DNA of 64,000 bases from Chryseobacterium shigense (GCF_900156575.1 NZ_FTNY01000001.1:434001-498000), one strand, 5' to 3'; shown: positions 9,701 to 18,600, counted from the first letter of the stretch. Made by a program: numbers and translations. The notes: a model not told the origin generated them from the sequence alone.

Positions 9701-10623
9701 ATCAAACCATAGTCTTTTGTAACAGTACCACAGCCAATACAATGAGTGTTGATCTTCATTCTTACGAAAGCAGTATGATCAGCAATCCCGGAAACTATAT
9801 TTTTACCTATACAGATACTACAGGAAATGCCATTACCAATCTCACCAACTATATTTTAAATACAGGAACAACAGTCATCATTGTGAAGGTGACTACTATT
9901 GACGGATGTTTTACTACGGTAAGACTAACCTTAACCCTTAATCCGAAACCTTTCATTGAGCTGCCGGAAAAAATAGATTTCTGTCAGGGGAAGACCGTTA
10001 CACTTGATGCAGGACAGGGCTTTACGACCTATCTTTGGAGCACAGGAGCAACTGCCCGAACAATTACAGTTTCTTCTCCTGGCACCTACTCTGTAACCGT
10101 GAAGAATGTTTTTGGGTGTGAAAATACGAGGACTATTCAGGTAACGTACTCTGTTCTGGCCACAATTGTAGCAGTGAACATCAATAGTAATACCGCTACC
10201 GTTATTCTTTCTGAAGCAGGAAACTATGAATATTCTTTAGATCATTTTACATGGCAGGACTCCAATATATTTACGCATTTAAATACAGGAGAATATACGG
10301 TTTATGTAAGAACAAAATCAGGCTGTATTATAGGACAGAAGAAATTCTCAATATTTAACATTCAAAATGCAGTGACCCCCAATGGTGATGGAAACAATGA
10401 TGCCTGGAAAATCGCCGGACTGGAAAATTATCCGGGAACTGAAATATACGTGTATGACAGAAAAGGATTTGTTATTTTAAAAGAAATCATAACCAACAAA
10501 CCATTTGTATGGGACGGGAAATACCATCAGCAGCTTGTCGCTACAGGAAACTATTGGTATACGATCAAAGTTTCAGACGGAAGAACCTATAGCGGCTGGC
10601 TTCTGGTAAAGAACAGAGATTAA
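6706..10623 (+). CDS. Large secreted surface protein with T9SS type B sorting tail
   Basis: The 1305-residue product has a signal peptide (MRKILFLFMVLHCALYYSQ). A conserved N-terminal domain (about 22-255) follows, of the type preceding SBBP beta-propeller repeats in Bacteroidota. Next come repeated blades around 260-690 (patterns such as WGTYYGSG and GGSDSS). After these are an Ig-like domain near 700 (CTNSTVQLSATGGTTYNWSG), a hyalin-like HYR repeat at about 768-850, and two Ig-like repeats ending in NGCES. The last 85 residues, starting VTPNGDGNNDAW, are the gliding motility-associated C-terminal domain, the type B signal that sends proteins through the type IX secretion system to the cell surface. 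No enzyme motif was seen, so an adhesin or structural role is likely. It is monocistronic, with its own promoter and terminator. Confidence 0.92.
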   Translation: MRKILFLFMVLHCALYYSQNKPQNTYYFYENKGQITDQEGKSNKAVKYLYHTSGLNVQLRANGFSYDIYETKKTPNLNSSKYLKNEVLDSRPYPLDEFNDEKLFHRIDIELINSNKNTSIVAEGKSPDYDNYYNLREKPEGITNIHRYQKIIYKNIYPHIDMVFFKPGDTLKPIEYNFIIHPGGKISDIKMKCNGAATSIKDGKLAMNVRFGDVHENIPNSWILSDKKENIEVSFKDLGDQTFGFNSPVDSSNKTIIIDPVPTRVWGSYAGGYGEDYGKIKTDVQSTAYLIGTTSSTTNFATSGTYQQNIAGNFDAYIIKLTKTGQRLWGTYYGSGMADIFEDVDFDENFNVFAGGTVQRGQNNKNIVLVKFSNTGGLLFQKEFVSSREDKLYTVSYNQNHVYLGGHAFSSDFPTVNALQPTKATASGMSDGILASLNSTNGNVDWATYFGGSDSSTSIFQIFSSVNDLEIVGATQSVNIPMINPFQAVKAGITDGIYLQLSKSGNTLIRSSYYGEVGQDVIRQARIINNTLILAGEYTIPAASGGIINKPGVWRVNLTSNIITKSYFDFNPGGQLFAYTDVSGNVFFTGLHLQNFGQADISTPGAYMGIPAMYIATFLIKYNQNDIKEWGTYYTGNGATQLGEITKDNEGSIYLTGMSSGNTAGISTPGTFQQQPGGGNDIFIAKFQDCTSTAIVTSNSPVCTNSTVQLSATGGTTYNWSGPNGFTSSLQNPTIPNATTIHSGIYTCQVSGSGACDGSFTVNVVVGDILAPVPDIASLPTITGDCHTMITILPTATDNCAGLITATTPDPLSYSIPGTYTIHWNYNDGNGNISTQNQTVTVNPVQTPVANTSQTFCETGNPKISDLQVTGQNIKWYDAAGNILPATTPLINGQMYHVSQTINGCESGKIAVQVTIKSTPKPTANTTQDFCASATPTLANLTITGTSVIFYNASGSILPITTALVNGQTYYATQTLNGCESEKLAISVTLSTNNVPASNQTIVFCNSTTANTMSVDLHSYESSMISNPGNYIFTYTDTTGNAITNLTNYILNTGTTVIIVKVTTIDGCFTTVRLTLTLNPKPFIELPEKIDFCQGKTVTLDAGQGFTTYLWSTGATARTITVSSPGTYSVTVKNVFGCENTRTIQVTYSVLATIVAVNINSNTATVILSEAGNYEYSLDHFTWQDSNIFTHLNTGEYTVYVRTKSGCIIGQKKFSIFNIQNAVTPNGDGNNDAWKIAGLENYPGTEIYVYDRKGFVILKEIITNKPFVWDGKYHQQLVATGNYWYTIKVSDGRTYSGWLLVKNRD

Positions 10624-10627
10624 AAAC

Positions 10628-10657
10628 AAAAACGAGCAGAAAATTCTGCTCGTTTTT
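10628..10657. terminator. Bidirectional terminator
   Basis: Arms AAAACGAGCAGAA and TTCTGCTCGTTTT form a 13-bp hairpin with an A-run on one side and a T-run on the other. It lies between two genes that converge at 10623 and 10662 and can serve both. Confidence 0.85.
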
Positions 10658-10661
10658 TACT

Positions 10662-11486
10662 TTATACTAATTTTATTTTATCGTCCATAATTTCAACGAT
10701 CTTATCTTTGTAAAGTCCGCCAAGGGCCTTTTTAAAATTCTTTTTGCTCATCTGAAGCTCATCTTTGATCTCCTCAGGGGTAGATTTGTCTGATAGAAAA
10801 AGAAGTCCGTAGTTCTCTTCCAGTTTGTCAAGAATTTTTTGCTTGAATTCATCTACATTTTCAAAACCTTCAGGCTGTAAAGAGATATCAATTTTACCGT
10901 CTTCACGGATTGCTTTAATATAACCACCTTCTTCGGACAGCGGATACAATTTTTTGAACACATCGGATGTATAGATAAGCCCGATGTATTTTTTATTGAT
11001 GATCACATTCCAGCCCAATTCACTTTCATTCATGATAATCAGGTCTACTTTTTCTCCTTTTTCAAAAGGAAGGTCCTGATACTGCGGATTTCTTTTGAAT
11101 TTTGTAGTTCCTGTAATCAGTCCCAGGGTTTCCTCTACATAAAGATAAACCAAATATCTTTTTCCTTCAAGAATTTTTGACTTCTGCTGTTTGTAGGGGA
11201 TAAAAAGGTCTTTGATAATTCCCCAGTCCATAAATGCACCGCTCGGAAGACTCTGTACACAGCCCATCACCGCATACTCCCCTACTTCAGCCAATGGTAT
11301 TTCAGTGGTTGCCTTTAATTTTCCGTCATCCTGATAGACAAAAACTTCAACATCATCGTCAATTTCTTTGTCATCGCTGGTGAAAACCTTAGGTAAAAAA
11401 GCTTTTTCACCTGATTCATCCACCAGGATCCATCCTGAATGATTTTTTTCTGAAATTTTTAAAGTCTGGGTTTTTCCGAGTTGCAT
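10662..11486 (-). CDS. cvfB: CvfB-type S1-domain RNA-binding protein
   Basis: The protein of 274 residues contains tandem S1-like OB folds. An N-terminal one covers SGWILVDESGEKAFLPKVF, a second follows SGAFMDWGIIKDLFIPY, and a third covers YIGLIYTSDVF. A C-terminal winged helix (STPEEIKDELQMSKKNFKKALGGLYKDKIV) follows. This is the architecture of CvfB/YitL proteins, which bind RNA and influence gene expression; such proteins are often mislabelled as GntR regulators. The reading frame is open for 21 bases further upstream, but I place the start at MQLGKTQTL (11486). The -7 box at 11505-11512 would lie inside the longer version. Confidence 0.88.
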   Translation of the reverse strand: MQLGKTQTLKISEKNHSGWILVDESGEKAFLPKVFTSDDKEIDDDVEVFVYQDDGKLKATTEIPLAEVGEYAVMGCVQSLPSGAFMDWGIIKDLFIPYKQQKSKILEGKRYLVYLYVEETLGLITGTTKFKRNPQYQDLPFEKGEKVDLIIMNESELGWNVIINKKYIGLIYTSDVFKKLYPLSEEGGYIKAIREDGKIDISLQPEGFENVDEFKQKILDKLEENYGLLFLSDKSTPEEIKDELQMSKKNFKKALGGLYKDKIVEIMDDKIKLV

Positions 11487-11504
11487 TGAATATAAAATTA
11501 GCCA

Positions 11505-11512
11505 CAAAGGTA
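11505..11512 (-). promoter_or_regulatory. -7 element of the cvfB promoter
   Basis: TACCTTTG on the minus strand, 19 bp upstream of the ATG at 11486. It overlaps the upstream in-frame start at 11507, so it decides the start. Confidence 0.55.
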
Positions 11513-11664
11513 CGGAAAATTGAAGATTTTAAAACTACATATCCCATTTTACTCCAAATCATCCTATTGTTCTGTTTTAAAACCGCGGATAAAACCTTAT
11601 CTATCATTAAAAAATTACTGAATCTAGGCATCAGCTTATCTTTTATCTTCTGTACACATCACTG

Positions 11665-12507
11665 TTATTGAGTAATACTGAAATGGGTCTGTATATCTTG
11701 TAATTTCAAATATATTTTTCCTAATAAATCCTCAGATAGATGATGAAGGTTAAAGTGATTTTTCAATGCAAGAGTTAATTGATCCTGATCTGTCATTTCA
11801 GAGCTTTCTTTTCTTCCGTCATTCCATCGGATCGTCAGTGTCCTGTTAAAAAGAGCATATCTCGCCTCTTCATCTACCCGTGTAATCATTAGAGATTGAT
11901 TAAACACAGAATGCGGACCGGTCGCAACATACCAGTTGGCCATTTCCAGATCTGAGAATTCGACTTCTTCCAGAGAAAATTTGTAAATAGGCAGCCATTC
12001 GTCTTTTAAAACTTCCAGTCTGTAAAAACCTTCTGTATCTACGAGGCGAAATAAACCGTTGGGAGTTTCCTGTTCAATACCTGTTTTCAATACAATGGGG
12101 GAAGTAAGGGTCATAGATCCAAAACCCACATCTACCAGATACTTTATCCCTTCTATATCTGTACTGAGCATCATATGGGAACGGGCGGTTCCGGTTCCGT
12201 CTTTGCTGCCCCAGACTACCCTTGCAAGATGCATTTTAATCGTAAAACCAAGACTTTCCAAAACATTTTTAAACAATGAGTTCTGTTCATAGCAATATCC
12301 TCCACGCTGACGTGATACTAATTTATTGAAAATAGCATCCGGCTGTAATGACGGCGTTTGTCCCGTAAAAGGATCTATATTTTCAAATGGGATATGTTTA
12401 GGATGACCTTGATGAAGTGTTTTCAACAGTTTTAATGTTCCGCCATTCACATCTGTATTTTCAATTCCAATTCGTTTAAGGTATACTTTCAATTCCTGAT
12501 TTTCCAT
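11665..12507 (-). CDS. Arylamine N-acetyltransferase
   Basis: The 280-residue length matches the NAT family. The catalytic triad is visible: Cys in RGGYCYEQN (about residue 71), His in ARSHMML (about 110) and Asp in LVDVGFG (about 125). These enzymes move acetyl from acetyl-CoA to arylamines or hydrazines by a ping-pong mechanism in the cytoplasm, and related ones act on natural-product scaffolds. The gene is flanked by unrelated housekeeping genes, so the native substrate is open. Confidence 0.93.
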   Translation of the reverse strand: MENQELKVYLKRIGIENTDVNGGTLKLLKTLHQGHPKHIPFENIDPFTGQTPSLQPDAIFNKLVSRQRGGYCYEQNSLFKNVLESLGFTIKMHLARVVWGSKDGTGTARSHMMLSTDIEGIKYLVDVGFGSMTLTSPIVLKTGIEQETPNGLFRLVDTEGFYRLEVLKDEWLPIYKFSLEEVEFSDLEMANWYVATGPHSVFNQSLMITRVDEEARYALFNRTLTIRWNDGRKESSEMTDQDQLTLALKNHFNLHHLSEDLLGKIYLKLQDIQTHFSITQ

Positions 12508-12620
12508 AATGATGACCTTTTCAATGTATTCTTATTCAAATATCGGGATTATTCATATTTGAAAACAGTTTAAAAAAGAGAAAAATAAGAACGGATCACT
12601 CATTTCCTATGTTCATAAAA

Positions 12621-12647
12621 AAAGAGAAGCAAAATGCTTCTCTTTAT
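12621..12647 (-). terminator. Terminator of lpdA
   Basis: An 11-bp hairpin (AAAGAGAAGCA / TGCTTCTCTTT, loop AAA) lies 40 bp beyond the lpdA stop. On the minus strand a T-run (A-run 12617-12623 on plus) follows. Confidence 0.75.
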
Positions 12648-12686
12648 TCTTTAAATATTTGAATTTTTAAATCTTTCAATCAAAAA

Positions 12687-14090
12687 TTACATATGGATCG
12701 ATCTCTTACCTGTTGCATCCAATGCAGCTTCTTTAATCGCTTCAGCATAGGTTGGGTGAGCGTGAGAACTCCTTGCAATATCTTCAGCACTTGCACGGAA
12801 TTCCATAGCAATGACACCTTCTGCGATAAGGTCAGCAGCTCTGGCTCCGATGATATGCATTCCTAAAACTTCATCCGTTTTTTCGTCTGCAATGATCTTC
12901 ACAAGACCATCGATATCACCACTTGCACGGCTTCTACCTAATGCTCTCATTGGGAAAGAACCTACTTTGTAAGCGACTCCTTCTTCTTTCAGCTGTTCTT
13001 CAGTTTTACCTACTCCAGCTACTTCAGGCCAGGTATATACCACACCAGGAATCAGATTGTAGTTGATATGAGGTTTTTGTCCTGCTAATTGCTCTGCAAC
13101 CAAAACTCCTTCTTCTTCAGCTTTATGAGCAAGCATGGCTCCTTTGATAACATCACCGATCGCGTAGATGTTGGCCACATTAGTCTGTAAATGGTCGTTT
13201 GTTTTTACTCTTCCTCTTTCGTCAAGTTCTACTCCTGCTTTCTCAAGAGCAAGACCGTCTGTATAAGGTTTTCTTCCTACAGAAACTAAACAGTAATCTC
13301 CTTCTACCGTTACCTCTTCTCCTTTCTTATCTTTAGCTGTGATCTTTACAGTATCTCCATTTCTTTCAACCGCAGAAACCGCAGTAGAAAGCATAAACTT
13401 CATTCCCTGCTTTTTAAGAACTTTAGTCAATTCTTTACTTAAAGCTCCGTCCATTCCAGGGATAATTTTATCCATGAATTCAACAACCGTTACCTGAGCG
13501 CCTAATCTTAAGTATACGGAACCTAATTCAAGACCGATAACCCCTCCTCCGATTACCACCAGATGCTTAGGGATTTCTTTAAGGTTTAAGGCTTCTGTAG
13601 ACGTGATCACTCTTTCTTTGTCAAGTGAGATGAAAGGAAGTGAAGATGGCTTAGAACCTGTTGCGATGATTGTATATTTTGATTCGATCGTTTCAGAAGA
13701 ACCGTCATTTTTAGTTACTTTGATCTGAGTAGCAGATTCAAAACTTCCAAGACCTTCAAAAACAGTGATTTTATTTTTGTCCATCAAAAAATTGATCCCC
13801 TTGGTGGTCTGTTCTACGACTTCGTTTTTACGTTCAACCATTCTTGCGATATCAGCCTGTGGCTCATTGATGATAATTCCGTGACCTGCGAAATTGTGTT
13901 TCGCATTTTCGAAATGCTCAGAGCTGTCTAAAAGCGCTTTTGACGGAATACATCCAACGTTAAGACAAGTTCCGCCTAAAGTTGAATATTTTTCAATAAT
14001 TGCTGTTTTGAAACCTAACTGAGCTGCACGGATCGCAGCTACATAACCTCCAGGACCAGAACCGATTACGGTAACATCGAATTGACTCAT
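12687..14090 (-). CDS. lpdA: Dihydrolipoyl dehydrogenase (E3)
   Basis: This 467-residue protein is full length for the family. It shows the FAD-binding GSGPGGYVAAIRAAQLG at residues 9-25, the redox-active disulfide in GGTCLNVGCIPSKALL (about 39-54), and the NAD-binding VIGGGVIGLELGSVY near 180. The second FAD motif is YAIGDV near 315, and the C-terminal active-site His is in SHAHPTYAEA (about 441). It reoxidises the lipoyl groups of pyruvate and 2-oxoglutarate dehydrogenases and of the glycine cleavage system. The gene stands alone, apart from E1/E2 genes, with its own promoter and terminator. Confidence 0.97.
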   Translation of the reverse strand: MSQFDVTVIGSGPGGYVAAIRAAQLGFKTAIIEKYSTLGGTCLNVGCIPSKALLDSSEHFENAKHNFAGHGIIINEPQADIARMVERKNEVVEQTTKGINFLMDKNKITVFEGLGSFESATQIKVTKNDGSSETIESKYTIIATGSKPSSLPFISLDKERVITSTEALNLKEIPKHLVVIGGGVIGLELGSVYLRLGAQVTVVEFMDKIIPGMDGALSKELTKVLKKQGMKFMLSTAVSAVERNGDTVKITAKDKKGEEVTVEGDYCLVSVGRKPYTDGLALEKAGVELDERGRVKTNDHLQTNVANIYAIGDVIKGAMLAHKAEEEGVLVAEQLAGQKPHINYNLIPGVVYTWPEVAGVGKTEEQLKEEGVAYKVGSFPMRALGRSRASGDIDGLVKIIADEKTDEVLGMHIIGARAADLIAEGVIAMEFRASAEDIARSSHAHPTYAEAIKEAALDATGKRSIHM

Positions 14091-14133
14091 GTTATTATAT
14101 GAATTTGTTTGTTATTATCTTACTTAATTATCA

Positions 14134-14165
14134 CAAATTTACTGATTAATTGCCACACCCCCAAG
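14134..14165 (-). promoter_or_regulatory. Promoter of lpdA
   Basis: Minus-strand CTTG at 14162-14165, about 20 bases, then TAAATTTG ending at 14134. The box is 44 bp upstream of the lpdA ATG. Confidence 0.55.
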
Positions 14166-14215
14166 TGAGTTTTGTCAAGTTTACGGATGAATTTGAGATT
14201 TAAAAAAAATCGTGA

Positions 14216-14542
14216 TTATCTGTTGGCACCGATCCATATAATTACAGTAAGACAAAACAAAGGAATGGCAATGTTTATCAATCCTACAATTATAAATCCT
14301 ATTGCCGCCACAAGTACAATCGTACCTATTATATATAGAATGATGCTAATGATAGAACGGTATTTATTTTTTTCTTTCAGCGTTTTTTGTTGATCAGCAT
14401 AGATGTCTTTCATGACCTCATCTACATCTTCCTGACGATACCCCTCTTGAATGATGAGTCGGTAGATGTATTTTTCATTATAATTTGCGGCAAGATAACT
14501 TCTGTACTTATTGTATATTTCTTTTTTTAATTCGCTGGTCAT
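14216..14542 (-). CDS. Small two-helix membrane protein, unknown function
   Basis: The 108-residue product has a soluble charged first half with short helices (MTSELKKEIYNKYRSYL...). Two hydrophobic segments follow (about 63-83 and 84-104), separated by very few residues, so both ends probably face the cytoplasm. I do not recognise a family. Codon use and composition look like neighbouring genes. It lies between lpdA and another small unknown gene, each separated by more than 100 bp, so there is no clear operon partner. Confidence 0.7.
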   Translation of the reverse strand: MTSELKKEIYNKYRSYLAANYNEKYIYRLIIQEGYRQEDVDEVMKDIYADQQKTLKEKNKYRSIISIILYIIGTIVLVAAIGFIIVGLINIAIPLFCLTVIIWIGANR

Positions 14543-14661
14543 GGTTTAAAAATTTCAATCATTTTTATTCATTTTTAATCTTAGTTTTTAATATAAAATT
14601 AATGCTGAAAATGATGAATAGGTCTTATCTCCTCCTCTCTATCTTTACTTCATAACAGAAC

Positions 14662-15012
14662 TTATGCATCTACTTTCATTTTTCCGCTTCCCAATATTCC
14701 GGTACTTTCAAAAAATGAACCCCCATACACATACCATTCAAGGCTTTCCAGGTAGTCAACCGCATTTTCAGGGGTAATTTGTAAGCGGTCTTTTTTAGAA
14801 ACGATTCCTTTGTACCACCTTCCCGATTTAGAATAATGTTCAAATTCAACAAAATAACGAATCCATATTCTTTGACAAAGTTTGCACTGTTCAATGGTTA
14901 CTTCTGCATATCTTCCGTTAGTATGATCTATTCCTAATTCAGAACTTCTGTATTCAGTATAGTCCGAAGTCGGTTTTTCACAAGCACAGCCAATTTTGGG
15001 AATTTTATTCAT
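14662..15012 (-). CDS. Hypothetical protein with possible zinc-binding cysteines
   Basis: The 116-residue soluble protein has four cysteines in two close pairs: CAC near residue 9 and CKLC near residue 43. This spacing could form a zinc ribbon. Aromatic residues are frequent (RIWIRYFVEFEHYSKSGRWYKG). I do not recognise the family, and no partner gene is adjacent. A second frame over the same bases (14676-14894) is a shadow. The call rests on a clean ORF of ordinary composition, a start at MNKIPKIGC and a position between genes on the same strand. Confidence 0.65.
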   Translation of the reverse strand: MNKIPKIGCACEKPTSDYTEYRSSELGIDHTNGRYAEVTIEQCKLCQRIWIRYFVEFEHYSKSGRWYKGIVSKKDRLQITPENAVDYLESLEWYVYGGSFFESTGILGSGKMKVDA

Positions 15013-15078
15013 TGATGAATATTGATTTTAAATAAATTAATGAGGGGTCAAATGTAAAAAAAATTACTGAAAAACCGA

Positions 15079-15732
15079 TCAAGCCGTTTTCTGTTGTCCT
15101 TTAATCTGTAAATAAATTTTAATATTAAAAAATACCATCACAAACGTCATGAATAATGAGGGTAGTATTTGACTGTAGGGCTTATGATCCGGCAGAATGG
15201 TTCCGATAAAAGCAGAAAGCAATGCACCCAAAGCACTGATCATCTTGCTTGAATGCTCATACCTCCATAACCGGCCATATGCGGACTTAGGAATAGCATA
15301 ACGGAAAATATCATAGGTGATGACGAGTAACAGATAGCCTACTCCGGAATAAATGACAACAGGATTCCAGTAAAAACCAATCGATTTGAGATAATACATA
15401 AAAACAAATGCCGTACTCAGAGCCAAAAACATAGCGATGAGATCTTGAGCATAAAAACGGTTTGATTTTTCTTTTAAAATTCTGAATCCGGAATAGGTAT
15501 TATATCCTGCCAAAACAGTGATAAGAAGGAGAAACAGGTTTCTTTTAAATACAATAACGCCAAAGATGCCTGTAGTGACCACCACCATCATACACAATAT
15601 GAAAAAAGATCCGAGTTTTCGATGAAGAGATGTTCCTTTAGCTTTTAAAAGAATTAATAAACCAATGATCAAGGCTAGACTCCCGCTGATAACGTGAACA
15701 GCAATATTGGCTGAATGAAGAAATGTATCCAT
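15079..15732 (-). CDS. DUF2306-like membrane protein
   Basis: About seven hydrophobic segments fill this 217-residue protein. It starts MDTFLHSANIAVHVISGSLALIIGLL, and an early conserved-looking HRKLGSFF sits near the second segment. This resembles the DUF2306 and related integral membrane proteins of unknown role. The frame can be extended to a GTG eight codons upstream (15756); I prefer the ATG at 15732. The gene lies 34 bp or more after the AraC-type regulator gene on the same strand and could be its target or operon mate; this is inference. Confidence 0.7.
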   Translation of the reverse strand: MDTFLHSANIAVHVISGSLALIIGLLILLKAKGTSLHRKLGSFFILCMMVVVTTGIFGVIVFKRNLFLLLITVLAGYNTYSGFRILKEKSNRFYAQDLIAMFLALSTAFVFMYYLKSIGFYWNPVVIYSGVGYLLLVITYDIFRYAIPKSAYGRLWRYEHSSKMISALGALLSAFIGTILPDHKPYSQILPSLFMTFVMVFFNIKIYLQIKGQQKTA

Positions 15733-15790
15733 ATTTTTTTTGAGAGCAAAAATCACATCAATACAACTACGGATCGTCCTAAACTATCGG

Positions 15791-16924
15791 TTAGGACTCT
15801 TTTGTTGGTAATCCGGATTTCTTATATTCGGACGGTGTCATTCCGGTTTCCTCTTTAAAGATTTTATTAAAGGTAGATTTGGAGTTGAATCCTGATTCAA
15901 AAGCGATTCCAAGAATCGAAAATTTACTGAATTGAGGATCTTTCAGTTTTTTCTTCACTTCCTCTACCCTGTACGAATTGACCAACTGATAAAAATTCGT
16001 ATTCAGATTCTGATTGATGACCTGCGATAGCTGGTGGGTAGACACTTCCAATTGCTGAGATAGTTTTAAAAGACTTAAATCTTCATCCAGATACGGTTGG
16101 TCCGTTATCATCAATTCCAGTAATTTCATGGAAATATCATGCGATACATTACCAGCATTCACGGGAGAGGCTTTTTCTTTATCATTTTGATCAGGAGCAA
16201 CCCATACCCCATGGGGAGAAAAAATCAGTCGCTGTCTTAAACTGAAAAAGACGATACAGAATAAATAAATACTTTGTACTGCGGCCACTATTCTAAAAGT
16301 TCCGCTTAAAGATAAATTTTCGGCCCTTGAGCTGAATGTGATAATACAAAATACAACCAAAAACAGCACAATCAAAGAAACAAAAATGTATTTCAGCCAG
16401 TTAAGACTGATCTTTTCCAAAGCAGAATAATATTCCGGAAGCAGTCTCTGATATTTTTTTAATGCCGAAAAACATAAGATGATATACAGAACTGGCAGTG
16501 CAGCCATCGGATAAGTCAAAAAATTCATGACTTCCATCTGCTTTCCATTTATAAAATAAGGAATATTGTTTTTGAAACCAATCTTTTGATACAATGCAGA
16601 AGTCAAAATAAAAACAACATTATAAAAGATATAAAAAAGAGAATGTCTGATGAGATATTTTGAGCGCAGTTCCGTATTAAAGGTTATAGAAATAACATAC
16701 AGATAAAGCATCGCCATGCTCAGCACAGGAATGGTGAAACCAAAGCTCTGAAGATATTCAGGAAGAACAGAAGGAAACAGATAATAGATAAGGCCTGAGC
16801 AACAAACCGTCATCCAGATCATTAAATAATACTCCGAATGTCGGTTTTCATTTTTAGATAAAAGAAGCAATGTACATAATAGGGCCGCAGCAATTCCGGA
16901 AAAAACAATACATTCAATGATCAT
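15791..16924 (-). CDS. Membrane-linked AraC-family transcriptional regulator
   Basis: The 377-residue protein has roughly seven hydrophobic helices in residues 1-235. A linker and a C-terminal AraC/XylS DNA-binding domain (about 265-370) follow. Its first helix-turn-helix is LSLLKLSQQLEVSTHQLSQVIN, and the second contains ILGIAFESGFNSKSTFNKIFKEETGMTPSEYKKS. The membrane-plus-AraC design is common in Flavobacteriia and suggests signal sensing at the membrane with direct DNA binding. It follows the glycosyltransferase gene by 38 bp on the same strand. Confidence 0.88.
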   Translation of the reverse strand: MIIECIVFSGIAAALLCTLLLLSKNENRHSEYYLMIWMTVCCSGLIYYLFPSVLPEYLQSFGFTIPVLSMAMLYLYVISITFNTELRSKYLIRHSLFYIFYNVVFILTSALYQKIGFKNNIPYFINGKQMEVMNFLTYPMAALPVLYIILCFSALKKYQRLLPEYYSALEKISLNWLKYIFVSLIVLFLVVFCIITFSSRAENLSLSGTFRIVAAVQSIYLFCIVFFSLRQRLIFSPHGVWVAPDQNDKEKASPVNAGNVSHDISMKLLELMITDQPYLDEDLSLLKLSQQLEVSTHQLSQVINQNLNTNFYQLVNSYRVEEVKKKLKDPQFSKFSILGIAFESGFNSKSTFNKIFKEETGMTPSEYKKSGLPTKES

Positions 16925-16962
16925 AGACTGCCAAAAGATAAGTTGATGTCTACAGGAAGAGG

Positions 16963-18045
16963 TTATTTTCCGACCAGGTCGATCAGAACCTTTTCATATT
17001 TATCGAGAATGATATTCTTTGAGAATCTCGATCTGATCGAGTTTTTTATGGCATCCCGGTTATGATTTTCCTGAAGCACATTCATCACCCTTTGGGAAAA
17101 ATTGTCATAATTTTCAATATCCGCAACTTCCCCGTTCACCTGATGCTGAATGATCTCATTGATTCCTCCGGGACAATTATTGGCCAGGGAATAGGTTCCG
17201 CAGGCTCCGGCTTCCAAAAGAACATTAGGAAAACCTTCATATCTTGAGGAAAGGATAAAAAGATCGGCAAATTTCAGAAACTGGTAAGGATTATCCTGCC
17301 TGCCATGAAAAATGACATTTTTCAATCCAAGAAAATCCTTCATCTGAAGCAGTACATCTTTGTCTTTACCGTCTCCCAGGATGTGAAGCAGAATATTTTC
17401 GTTTTTAAGCCTTGAAAAAACTTTCAGCAGGTTATCAAATCCTTTTCTGCCTGATAAATTTCCAATGGCGACTACATTTTTATAATTGTATTTAAAGCCT
17501 TCCGGTTTCACAGAACCTTCCAGTTTTTCGTTGATAAAATCAAAATCTACCGGATTGTTTATTTTAACGATTTTCTTTTTCTTAATATTAAAATGATCAA
17601 CCAGATCATGCATCATATCATCGCTTTGGGCAATGATTTTCTGATAATTATTGTAAAAATTATAGAAGAATTTAATCTCTTTTCTGGTTACATGTTGGGA
17701 TACTACATTGGTTTCGCGGGCGATAAACTTTGTTCGTGGAAAAAGTTTAATAAACATAGCCAGATAGGCATTAACCTCCCCAAAACCTGAAAATACAATA
17801 TCCGGTTTTCTGCGGTAAATCTCCCCCAAAATAGGCTTCAGGGAATGCCTGATTCTTTCGGTATTGATATCTATGATTTCAACGTCTTTTTTAAGAAAAT
17901 TAAGGTATCCTCCCTGTTTGCGGAGAAGCAGGATTTTCGGTTCAAAACGGTCTCTGGAAAGATGGTTGGCAATGGTGGTAACAATTCTTTCTGCACCACC
18001 GGTTTCCAGATCCGGCAGAATAAATATGACAGAAATTTTTTTCAT
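16963..18045 (-). CDS. Family 4-type glycosyltransferase
   Basis: The 360-residue, GT-B-fold protein opens with a nucleotide-binding style N-terminus (ISVIFILPDLETGGAERIVTTIANHL). In the C-terminal half it has LSSRYEGFPNVLLEAGACG (about 274-292), the E-x7-E donor-binding motif of retaining GT4 enzymes. It presumably transfers a sugar from a nucleotide sugar onto a surface glycan or lipid. It is not inside a polysaccharide cluster. It follows the PH-domain gene by 10 bp, so it belongs to the recQ transcription unit. Donor and acceptor cannot be predicted. Confidence 0.9.
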   Translation of the reverse strand: MKKISVIFILPDLETGGAERIVTTIANHLSRDRFEPKILLLRKQGGYLNFLKKDVEIIDINTERIRHSLKPILGEIYRRKPDIVFSGFGEVNAYLAMFIKLFPRTKFIARETNVVSQHVTRKEIKFFYNFYNNYQKIIAQSDDMMHDLVDHFNIKKKKIVKINNPVDFDFINEKLEGSVKPEGFKYNYKNVVAIGNLSGRKGFDNLLKVFSRLKNENILLHILGDGKDKDVLLQMKDFLGLKNVIFHGRQDNPYQFLKFADLFILSSRYEGFPNVLLEAGACGTYSLANNCPGGINEIIQHQVNGEVADIENYDNFSQRVMNVLQENHNRDAIKNSIRSRFSKNIILDKYEKVLIDLVGK

Positions 18046-18055
18046 CAGTGTAAAG

Positions 18056-18598
18056 TTAGTAAAAAGTTTTATTAACCTTTAATTTTAAGTTTTCAAACAC
18101 GGGAATAATTTCGCTGATATTGTCAACGCTGATAAAAGCATACTCATCTTCATTGAAATTCATCCCCTTTGTCTTAAAAAAAGAAAAAGGCTCATCATTT
18201 TTACCAAAAATAGTCTCAGGTTCACCAAAAATAATATTTCCAAAAAATTGATTATTCATTTCAATATTGACCTGATCTATTTCTGCAAGTTTTTTTTCTT
18301 TAATAATTTCTTTGGTCAACTTTTCAGCAACAATAATTCTTTCATTAGTAATGAGATAATAATTATCTCTCAAATCAAAATACCTTAAAACCCATCTAAA
18401 AAAAGCAAAATACAGTCCTGCACCAAAAAATATGATGGCAAAAAAGAAAAAGAAGGAAGTCATATTAATAAGAAGAATGGAAGATACTCCCAGATAAAAA
18501 AAAGAAAATATAACTCTTATTTTTTCAGTCATATTAAAAAAGAAACTCTTCTTTGGAAGAATTTCTTTTAAAATTATTTCGTTATCATGTAATTCCAT
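18056..18598 (-). CDS. Membrane protein with bacterial PH-like domain
   Basis: The protein of 180 residues has two adjacent hydrophobic segments (about 28-48 and 50-70). A soluble domain follows whose pattern YYLITNERIIVAEKLTKEIIKEKKLAEIDQVNIE is typical of bacterial pleckstrin-homology (bPH_2/YdbT-like) proteins. Family function is unclear. It begins 2 bp after the recQ stop and ends 10 bp before the glycosyltransferase start, so the three are probably translated from one mRNA. Confidence 0.75.
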   Translation of the reverse strand: MELHDNEIILKEILPKKSFFFNMTEKIRVIFSFFYLGVSSILLINMTSFFFFFAIIFFGAGLYFAFFRWVLRYFDLRDNYYLITNERIIVAEKLTKEIIKEKKLAEIDQVNIEMNNQFFGNIIFGEPETIFGKNDEPFSFFKTKGMNFNEDEYAFISVDNISEIIPVFENLKLKVNKTFY

Positions 18599-18600
18599 CC

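Noticed and set aside
14676..14894. Second minus-strand frame inside the CxxC hypothetical gene
   Set aside because: It is fully nested in the longer gene in another frame, with poor composition.
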